64,000 nt of DNA, taken from Strobilurus pachycystidiatus (lineage: Eukaryota > Basidiomycota > Agaricomycetes > Agaricales > Physalacriaceae). The notes under the pieces are model-generated. The model saw only the letters and a program-made list of their open reading frames with translations, had not been told where the DNA came from and made no database searches. Below are positions 55,793-64,000 of this stretch, in pieces (the first letter of the stretch is position 1; each line of letters starts with the position of its first letter). Made by a program: the position numbers and the translations under genes. Location of the stretch: NCBI GenBank assembly GCA_019915135.1, contig JAHLMK010000028.1, positions 310,001-374,000 on the forward strand. The letters are read 5' to 3'.

Positions 55793-56002
55793 GCGCATCA
55801 GGAAGTGGGCGGCGGAGGTAGCGAACGCGTAGCGGGTTGATTCGTGAAACTATAGTTGCCTCTAATCCAATGTATCAGTTCTCATTTCTTGATTGATATC
55901 GTATCATACAAGACGCCGCCGCCGCCTATATCTTCCAAATTCCTCCCATTGCAATTGGACAATTCTGAGCTCATCTCAAGCAGTGTTACAAAGCAAAGGA
56001 TT
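55793..56002. repeat. 210-bp dispersed repeat, copy 2
   Basis: Ungapped match to 4181-4390 with two mismatches. It lies ~310 bp beyond the point where PAN2 is truncated. Confidence 0.9.
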
Positions 56003-56313
56003 GCAGGATCTGCGAGACGAGAGGCGTTGAACCGAGGGAGGTGGTAGCACGGGAGACGGTCGGTGATGCCATCTGGACGGATGCTTGGGAAGTGCTAGCG
56101 GTGGGTGTTTCATTGAATGATGGATAGACCGTGTCAAGAGCATCGCCGAGGGTATAGAAGCATCAACTGCCTCTTCCTGTTCTCTCTGCCGTCTTTCAGA
56201 CTCCATCCGCTATTGTTGTTTGGCCTCTTGCCGAGCACGTTCCTCCGCATCTCGAGCAGCTTTGAGAGCCGTCTACAGCTCCTCGTATTGCTTGAGCAGA
56301 TGAGCCATTCACG

Positions 56314-59300
56314 TCACGTTCCATTCGAGCGATACTCCGTCTCTTCTTGCTGCATCGACACGAACTCAGCATCTATAGCGACTAAAGTTCCAGGAGTCGA
56401 AAGCTCTTCAAAGCGAAGAAGTTCGTCTTTGATGAGACTCGGGTCACGATTCCTGGCAGGATTTTCAATTGAGCGTTCAACGGAAGACACCAAGACACAT
56501 GCATCGAGATTGACGTATCACGACTAAGAATGCTCGCATCTGGAGTGGTTGGGAGCTCGCTGAAATTGAGGGCATTTTGCAGGTCGACCCTCTCAGAGTG
56601 CAAGACGGATGGCACCTTCTCTCGGTTCAGATCGAAGTCAAGAGTCAAAATTAGATGCTCGTACCTTCCACTTGTTCGGGAAGCTCAGTGCCTCCTCCTC
56701 CGAGATATTGCGGACCACAAAGTCGTTGAAAAGATACCATGGGATCCTGCCGCCATGATCCGCGCCAGGCACTATGGAAACGTTGAAAATGTAGAAAAGA
56801 ATGCACAATGTGATCAGAGGAACCTTTGACAATGGCAACCAGAGGCGTATGTTTGTCTGCCGCTACGATCTCAACGACAAGGGACTGAAAACAACAAGAG
56901 TTCAACAACGTAATCATGGTCTGTCTTACCCGCAGCTCGTACAACACCTTCTCCGGGTCATCCTCACCCTCTACCTGGCCTTGCAATTCGACTCTGGGCT
57001 GCAGGAAGATCTGATTCCTCTTGTCCATCCAGAGCTTTAAATTGTCTTCACTATTCAGACAGGCGTTCAACGCAAGGATCGGGGGTAGACGCGATGGATC
57101 TCCGAGACGAAAAGGTGGCGAACTGTTTACAAGACTGACATGTCGCCTTGTGTGTCATTTGTCGCAAAAGGGAGTCCCTCAGGATACTAGAGAAGTCAGA
57201 GGGTGGTTGTATCTCATTTGAGATGGCCTAGTCGCTGGTCAGTTTCATCGACAACTCAGAATGAGATTCATAACTACCTTGCGAGGATAAATGAGGTCAA
57301 TGACGTGGGTAACGTTTTCCTTCATTCGCACGGCTTTGCAGTTGACACAGGTTATGATGTTCTTGGCATCGATGCCCATGAGCTGCGTGACTGGAGCAGC
57401 AGCGGGGTTATACGAGTCGGAGACGTAGCCTGGAGGTTTCAGGAAAACGGGATTATGAGGGAACGCATTACCATAATCTCCGAGACGATCCCGAAAAATG
57501 GCTCTCGGAGAGGGCGATTCACAACAAATGGGTAGCAAGGATTAATGCGATTCTAACATCTGAGTACGTTACCGCGAAGCGGTTCAGAAATAAACGGTTA
57601 ACCCCGCAAGTAGTACTTGCGACCTGGAGTGGTACTCTTAAACAAGAGCGCTCCCTCCACGAAGAGTGGATAGACTTCTCCCGCATTAATCAACCCGAGA
57701 TTTTAGTGAGTATTGAGAAAATTTCGTCCCGTGGGACGACGAGGTAGTAAAGTTCCCTTGATCTCTGAGCCTCACACTACCTGGCAACAGGTGTACAGTT
57801 TGTGTATTTTTCTCGGCGGCGGTATTTAGGATTGGGGGCAAGCGCCTCCGGACAAGCGGATAAGGGGCTTAGCTTAGTCTACAGCGCCCGATGTCACTCT
57901 ATACGCTAAACAAAAAAAAAAAAAAAAAAAAAGGGAACGCATTGCCTTCGAGGCTCAGATGGTCCACGAGGAAGCGGTGGAACGCCTGGATCATATGACT
58001 GTGGTCAACCTCTGTCGATTCTCGTCCGTAGTCAATTAGATCAATAGAGTTGGAGGCTATGAGGCAGGTTAACCTGGATAGCGTCAAGATGGAATACAAA
58101 GACTCACATTGTGCGAGAACGCCTACGGTCTTGCAGAAGTTACTTGATTGACAATTAGTGCCACGAGCATCTTTGAGCATACAAATAAGGAAGCCAAGCT
58201 CGCATAGCAAGCAATGCTCTCTGTTGCAATCAGTCGCGATGTGCGACTTTGCCAGTCGACGTATCGGTAGACTGTAATGCATGGAGTTGGTATACAAGTT
58301 CAGGATGTGCGTTTCTAAGCCACTGTATTCGGTCTTGTTGTAGAACCTATACGAAGATGTGAGAAAAAGGTCATGATGCCGCGACATAGCTACACACCCA
58401 AAGTCAGATCCTCGACCCCAAACTTGGAGTACTCAATCTCAACTTGACGATACATCTTCGGTGCATCTTCACCGTAATCCATGACGGGCGTCTCAGGTTC
58501 CTAGACCTGAATAAATGACTGCTCGACAGAGTAAAAGAAAAAATAGCACGGACATCATTCGTTTTGGCCTTTCCACTTCGACATCTTGCATTAGGTTTGC
58601 GCTGGGTCGTCGCTACCACATTGCGCTTCCCTCTGAGCTCCTTTGGTATACTGTTCAGAATTTGGAGGGGAATCTTCTGCGGAGGAGGGTAGTACGGGGT
58701 GCCGGAAACAAAATTGGAACTCCAAGAGGACAAAAGGGGTGTAGTGTAATAGGGCATGCCCGCAGAGTTCAGCGGCGTAGAGTCCGTCCAGTCGCCCTCG
58801 GGTAGAGGTGGAGACGTGTCGGGCCACTCGAATGGCTGGCCGTCGAAACCGTTGAACGGAACTTGGTCATCGTCGTCAACTTGAGTCATGAGGTTGATCA
58901 AGCCATCGGCGTCACCCAAAGCAATGTACGCGCCGGTGGGTGATATTGCCACGGACGTCAAGTACGATGCTGTGTCAATCTAATCGCGTTGAATGTTATG
59001 CCAATGAATGCGAGCTCGTAACGCTGACCTGATAGAATTCTGGTATGGCATTCAGATGGACAGCGTCAACGATAGTGACTGAACCCTGCGTGGAGGTCAC
59101 TGCGACACTGGATGACCGTCGAGGAACCAGGTTCAAGAAGGCCGGGCCAGCAGAGAAAGGGACAGGGGGCAAAGCGCGCATGGTACGTGAATCGAAGACC
59201 TTGACTAGATGGTCTGGCAATGGGCGACCTTGTCTGTACTGCGGATATCAGAGGCTGCACGAGACACGCGGTACAGATCATACCTGCTCTGGAGGCCGAT

Positions 59301-59949
59301 GGTGAATATGTAGTTGCCGGACATCTGTAGGCCCTGGATGCCACTGGGATGGGCGCGAATGCTCGTGTCAGTGCCCGAGCGCGTAACGCCCGTTCGCGGA
59401 TTGTGGTTGCGCAGATAACCGTCAGCACCAGCGGACGCCAGGCTAGAGTGCGAAAACTCCATGTGTGTGATCAACAACGGCACCTGGCATTGCCGCACGA
59501 CAGTGCCCGTCATCGGGCTAACCAGCAGCAGTTCGGGGCCGACAACGGAGACACCGATTACATTCGAGGACGTCGTAGTCGACGTGAATGTCATGACGCT
59601 CCAATTGTCCGACCTGTTGCTCGTCGTTCATTGAACGTTTCGTCGCGGCAGGACATTTCTGCTCACCGATAATGCCACTTGTTCATGCCTCCCTTGCGCC
59701 ACGATCCAAAGCCCATTCCGCGACTGCATCCAGCGCGCACATAGTGCTCTCCTGCGACGAGCTTGGACACGGGCAAATCGCCGACACGGAAGGCGACACT
59801 GCGTAATCCCTGGCAACCGACGAATGCCACAACATTGCTGTTGTTGGACCCCGCCCAGATGATGTCGGAGACTGGGTCAAAGGATAGAGCAGATACTGGA
59901 ACCGGCAGCGACGTCGCAATGGCCGGGATGTGGCGGTAGGTGGCCATGG
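56314..59949 (-). pseudogene. PAN2: PAN2 deadenylase subunit, interrupted by a LINE and truncated
   Basis: ATG at 59949 starts MATYRHIPAIATSL. The WD40 part (LASAGADGYLR, SVAISPTGAYIALGDADG) and the PAN2 linker (WTDSTPLNSAGMPYY, IPKELRGKRNVV) read through several short in-phase introns. The UCH-like pseudo-ubiquitin-hydrolase domain follows (YNKTEYSGLETHI, CLLCELGFLICMLKDA, LIDYGRES). At 57932 it is cut by a LINE. Beyond it the protein resumes (NAFPHNPVFLKPPGY), changes frame near a G5 run at 57081, continues (NDFVVRNISEEEAL) and ends in the exonuclease domain at VAIDAEFVSMQQEETEY. The rest of the DEDD nuclease is missing. PAN2 with PAN3 shortens poly(A) tails. This copy cannot make the nuclease. 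Confidence 0.88.
57470..57932 (+). mobile_element. 5'-truncated non-LTR retrotransposon (LINE) in PAN2
   Basis: 463 bp ending in A21 (57912-57932), bounded by an 11-bp target duplication GGGAACGCATT at 57459-57469 and 57933-57943. It carries the end of a LINE ORF2-like frame (WVARINAILTSEY, LVLATW-like VVLATWSGTLKQE) and a short 3'UTR. Removing it restores the PAN2 exon. Confidence 0.88.
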
Positions 59950-60223
59950 ATGATGGCGGTCGCTTTACAACCTTGACGCGTGATAAATCCGTCAAGTCCG
60001 TTCTTCATAACTTCTAGGCTCGTGACCATCCGCGTTCGCCACGTGGCTGCGCTTATCACTTTGGCGAAGCGGCTGGGAGGGTTCGGCCGTGACATTGGGG
60101 ATAACACTTTTGTGACATTGGACTTAGAATTATTTCACGATCGCCGTACCGACGAATGCATGTATCACTTCAACGCCGCATTGTCTCACCCCAAAAATTC
60201 ACAGAATGACTGTTGATACTTTA

Positions 60224-63200
60224 TCAATCACTTTGAGACCCATCAGACTCCCCGGAGGCATCATCATCACCGTATATATCCCATTCTGCCCTTTCAACAC
60301 CTCCTTCATCCACAGTATCCATGTCAAACTCGAGGTCTTCACGGCCAAGGCGCTCCAAAGTTGGCTCGTCATCGGCATCCATGATCCCTGCAAACTCGGT
60401 CTCTTCCTCGTCATCCTCGTCTTCAAAATCATCCTCGCTGTCATCACCATCGGAGTCGGGTGATTCCATTAAGTGATCTGTCTCCGAATTCGATGGAGCG
60501 GGCGCTGAGTGTGTGACGGATGGCAATCCAGTATCAGCGCATCCAGTAACAGTCTTGGCAGCAGTGTGAGGAGCGGTCAATGTTGTATCCGGAGGTGATG
60601 TGGCGTCAGCAAGTGGAATGACGGGAACTAGAGGCTTCAACCGCATCCGCGCCTGAAGGCGCTTGAACGCGGTGTTGTACTCGATGAGTGGGCTCTTGAC
60701 CCTTCGACCAGAGTGCAAAGTCCGGATGTGATGACATCTACAACTGGGGTTTCGCCATCATCGAGAACGCGACCAGGGCAGATAGTGTACACTTCGCGTG
60801 ACATAAGACTGTCAATGAGAGTATCGATGTCTGCCGCAAGATCAGGAGGAGCGTGCTTGGTACCCATGTCTGCTCCAAGAAGCCCGTTGAGACTTGTCGT
60901 GAGGTGGCGGAGAACAGTTACGCAAGGTGCGATGATCTCGAGCCAGTCCCACGAGGCGTTGCTACCATGAGCGCGATAAGCATTCTAGTCCATTCTAGTG
61001 CATGCTCTGAGTTTGAGTACAATTCTATGTAAATCATGCACACCTTAATCCAGAAGTTCATGTGCTCTTGCATCAGGTCCACTTCGACGAAAGAGTTCGG
61101 ATTACCAGTCGGATTTAATAACCAGTTGTTCAATATAATAGAGCTGGAAATTGAGTGAGCAAATTGCGAAGGAAAGCAAGTAGAATGCATACCAGAGAGG
61201 CTTAGGCCATACATGTGTGAGATGGTGAATGATGCTCAACATCTCATACGCATATTTGGTTCGCCCATTCCCGCGAAAACTCAGTGCCCAGATCTTCAAG
61301 ACAAGGAGTACTCTTCCTGAATCACCGGCCTTGATGGCATCCGAATACTCACGCGAGATCAATGCGTCGCGTAAGAAAAGGACAGCATTCTCGTATACCA
61401 TGTCTCCCTTCTTCTCCATCACAGGATCCTTCCCAGCCTCCTCGGCCTGCCGGCGTTCCTGTCGAAGGACTGAGACCTGGTCAGTATCTGTGAAGCGGTC
61501 GTATATCTGCTCCGCATGCTTGTAGAGATCCTGGAAGGAAGTTGTCGGTGTGGCATAAGTGTCTAACGCGCTGCGGCCGGATACCAAAAGGAGACCATTG
61601 AGTATACGGGCGTATAGAGATGTGAAGATCAAATCGCGGCAGGTGCGAAAGGTTGGGAGCGATGTGAGCGTAATCGGAAGTCGGTGAAGAATAGTGTTGT
61701 GGAACCAGAGGCTGCCAGGATTGCGACCACCAGTTCCCGGTTTGCCCCAATGTGTGGTGAAGAAACCGTGGGTATCTGCGATCTTTCCGTGAAAGAGGCC
61801 CGGCATCCATGCACCCCAACTGAAGCTGTCAAAGCCGCCCCTCTTGCCCCGCGCGGATATTGACCAGTGAACGGAGCCGAGCAATCGAAAGTTGGTCTCC
61901 CGCCAGAATACGAACGTACTTGTCGAACTCTGGTTTACCGTAAAGGCCAAGGTACTTGAATACCTCCTCGACCAGTTCCGCATTTCCAAGAATAGTTGAT
62001 TCGTCAATTTTCCATGCTGGCGTAGGATAGAGCGGGGTTTTGTGAACCTCAATCTTGAAGTTGGATATAGGTTGGCTTTGCTCTAGTTCATCTCGAAACT
62101 GCGCAAATCCCTCTCCGCCCTGATTAATGATGATACGGAGGATGCAATAGATCAGACATTTGCGAAAAAACAGAGCTTCGTTGGCCGTGTGAAGTATATC
62201 CGTCAGTCCAAGACCTGGTGCCTCGTCGAACGCTTTCCGAAGATCCGCCACTTTCATGTCGTCGAGTTCGGCTGCCCAGAGAACAAAAATTGTCGCACAA
62301 GTTCCATTCTCTTGTGCATCTGAGATGCCATTAGTCCCAATACTTATGATGCATGTGAAGGACCATACCTGTTCGCCCGAGAATCTGTTCGGCAGCCTTC
62401 GAGACCAAGTTTATGTTATCATATGAAAGTCCAAACAGGCCCGTCGATGCAATCCCATGAGCGACACCATGCATATGACTAGCAAGTGAACGAAGCGATC
62501 CTGGGCGTGACTCGACAATTGAAGGCTCCATAGTAATGTCCTCCACATCGTCAATTGTGATGTTCTCTGCCAGAGCAGCTTCATCTCGCGGCGCTGTCTT
62601 CTTCTTCTTTGGCCTTCGTTTACGTGTCCGCTTCTTGTCGATAAGGCTAGTGTAGCTTTCCGAGAGACCAAGGTGCGCCATGATCTCTATTGGTTGGCGT
62701 TGTGAGCCCGTGGCATACAAGTATGCACTGATAATCTTCTTGAAGACGTTATTCTTCTGGCTGAACTCGGAGAGGTTTTGAAGTATCGTTGTAAAGATAA
62801 CCTATGACTGTTATTGGTATAACAGTACTTCGCTGAAGGTGGAACTCACATTTGATTTCTTGGCCAGGCGCCGAGGTGTGTAAGATTTGACGTGTTTTGG
62901 ACTTGTCGCGAGTGCAGTAAGAACTCGCACTGTGACCGGTACCACAGATTGTAAGCGTTCCTTCAAACGTCCAAAATCAAACCCAAGATAGAAGTCCTGG
63001 TCAAGCGCGATGTTCTGGGTCTGCAAGACCTTTGACTCGGTAACATTTCGCGCCTCTCGACGGACTGCGTTTTCTGTCCGCTGATAAGCCCACTCCGACA
63101 CAATAGCCCGAGCCTTCTTTGCACGCCCAAATATGTCTAGCAGCCGAAGGGTTCCACTGGCGGACTGGAAGAACGGTCGGCTCGTGTAACCCTGTTTATA

Positions 63201-63827
63201 GATGGGGTCAAACACATAGAAGACGAGTTCACCGAACGGGATACGGTGCCGTGCTAGTGGTCCAAGATGCTCTTGAAGACGGATGCATGCATGAGGATGT
63301 GCAGACGCAGGTAATGGTGGAGCCTCTGGAGGATCAAGCTTCTGTTTCTGGAACCGTTTACGCTGCCCCTTCTTGCGACGGATGCGCTTCCGCTCTTCTG
63401 GATCACCGACAATGGGAGATGTGGGCAAGAGACCTGGCTCACTACTCAGTGGCGGGAGGTCAATCTCGACTGGTTTTATAGGTTGCGGCTGTCGACGTCC
63501 AACGAGATGCTGGAGAAACTGGGATATAGGCGCTAGGCCAATGGTTTGTGCGTGTGGTGTCTGGTGATTGCTGTTAGAGGCGACCCGTATCCCGTCATCT
63601 GAGGAAGGAAGATCTGTCAAATCACTTCCGAGACCGTCGTCAGATTGACCAAATCCAGCAGGAGTGGGCGAGGAGCGCGGAGCCTTTGACTCGTAAAAAT
63701 CATCTGAAGCATCCGGGTCGGAACTGTCTGTGTCCGTCCAGTCTTCGCCATCCTCGCTCGCTTGGGGACTGTTTGAGTCAGGAAGGTCAGAGAGCTCGCT
63801 ACTGAGGGCAGCATAACGGTTCGACAT
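60224..63827 (-). pseudogene. DUF6589 domain protein, two frame breaks
   Basis: ATG at 63827 begins MSNRYAALSSELSDLP, an acidic, Ser-rich N-terminus with a basic run (RKKGQRKRFQKQK). The DUF6589 region follows: GELVFYVFDPIYKQGY-like part, AWMPGLFHGKIADTHGFF, VLKIWALSFRGNGRTKYAYE, then LLNPTGNPNSFVEVDLMQEH. It ends in an Asp/Glu-rich tail. Introns near 62810, 62330-62400, 61130-61190 and 61000-61040 keep frame. Frame is lost near 61838 (one G too many in a run of four) and near 60700 (one G too few), so it is either decayed or affected by base-call errors. DUF6589 proteins are multicopy in agaricomycetes and often transposon-associated. Function unknown. Confidence 0.7.
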
Positions 63828-63898
63828 GAGAGAAGGCAAGAGCGTGCTAGCATTCCAAAAAAGGAAATATCAATTTTTGTGTCTTACAATCACTGCCC

Positions 63899-64000
63899 AT
63901 GCCACCACCGTCTCGCTCCGCTAGGCCTACACCAAAAGGAACAGCTCAGAAAAAGAAGAAACCACGTCCTCGATTCAGCGCCGCCAATATCGCACCGCTC
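63899..64000 (+). CDS. Start of a plus-strand gene, cut by the window end
   Basis: ATG at 63899 opens a basic, Pro/Lys-rich N-terminus (MPPPSRSARPTPKGTAQKKK) that stays open to the end of the window. It is divergent from the DUF6589 gene with a 71-bp gap. Family cannot be judged. Confidence 0.45.
   Translation, partial: MPPPSRSARPTPKGTAQKKKKPRPRFSAANIAPL

Overview
The window is nuclear DNA of a filamentous basidiomycete, most likely an agaricomycete. Genes are packed tightly, are cut by many 45-60 bp GT-AG introns, and include families typical of that class: a Plavaka-like transposase, a DUF6589 protein, a PUF protein, PAN2, a Furry/PAG1-type cell morphogenesis protein and a MYND-finger protein. 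I cannot name the species.

Layout. 1-2084: broken Plavaka-like transposase (-). 2085-7500: gene-poor sequence with a 36-bp perfect palindrome, one copy of a 210-bp dispersed repeat and a frame-broken Sec16-like fragment. 7510-10467: intact eight-repeat Pumilio protein (-). 11719-12877 and 33378-33690: two halves of one PAG1/Furry-like gene (-), split by a 20,500-bp LTR retrotransposon at 12878-33377. 33691-40067: broken copies of a zinc-finger (zf-4CXXC_R1/CDCA7-like) gene plus a 2.55-kb tandem duplication. 40830-42161: MYND gene (-). 42289-47900: repeats, a tail-anchored protein (+) and a dead DYRK/Yak1-like kinase. 48118-48900: broken RTA1-like gene. 49768-52116: the intact zf-4CXXC_R1 gene (-). 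55793-56002: second copy of the 210-bp repeat. 56314-59949: PAN2 (-), truncated and interrupted by a 5'-truncated LINE. 60224-63827: DUF6589 protein (-). 63899-end: start of a + strand gene.

The most interesting object is the LTR element. Its 1.83-kb LTRs are about 99.5% identical, so the insertion is recent. It carries a Ty3-type Gag, protease, RT/RNase H and integrase in successive frames. About 10 kb of cargo follows: three tRNA-like genes with Pol III signals, two + strand genes (A, B) for related two-half-zinc-cluster/coiled-coil proteins with related promoters and 3' ends, and two - strand genes (C, D) of unknown family. All four cargo genes can be assembled into intact reading frames with 15 introns in total. 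At least 11 of these introns hold a short AT-rich palindrome built on TCGA, several next to or including the 5' splice site. The same palindromes recur in LTRs, coding regions, promoters and stop codons of the element and are scarce outside it. A second exact copy of the polypurine tract lies just before the - strand gene pair. My reading is a giant cargo-bearing retrotransposon with its own tRNA-like genes, putative DNA-binding proteins and a dedicated palindromic cis-element. The function of the cargo is inference.

Caution: several frameshifts and the differences between duplicated copies are mostly 1-base changes in short homopolymers, as expected from imperfectly polished long reads. Frameshift calls should be read with that in mind.
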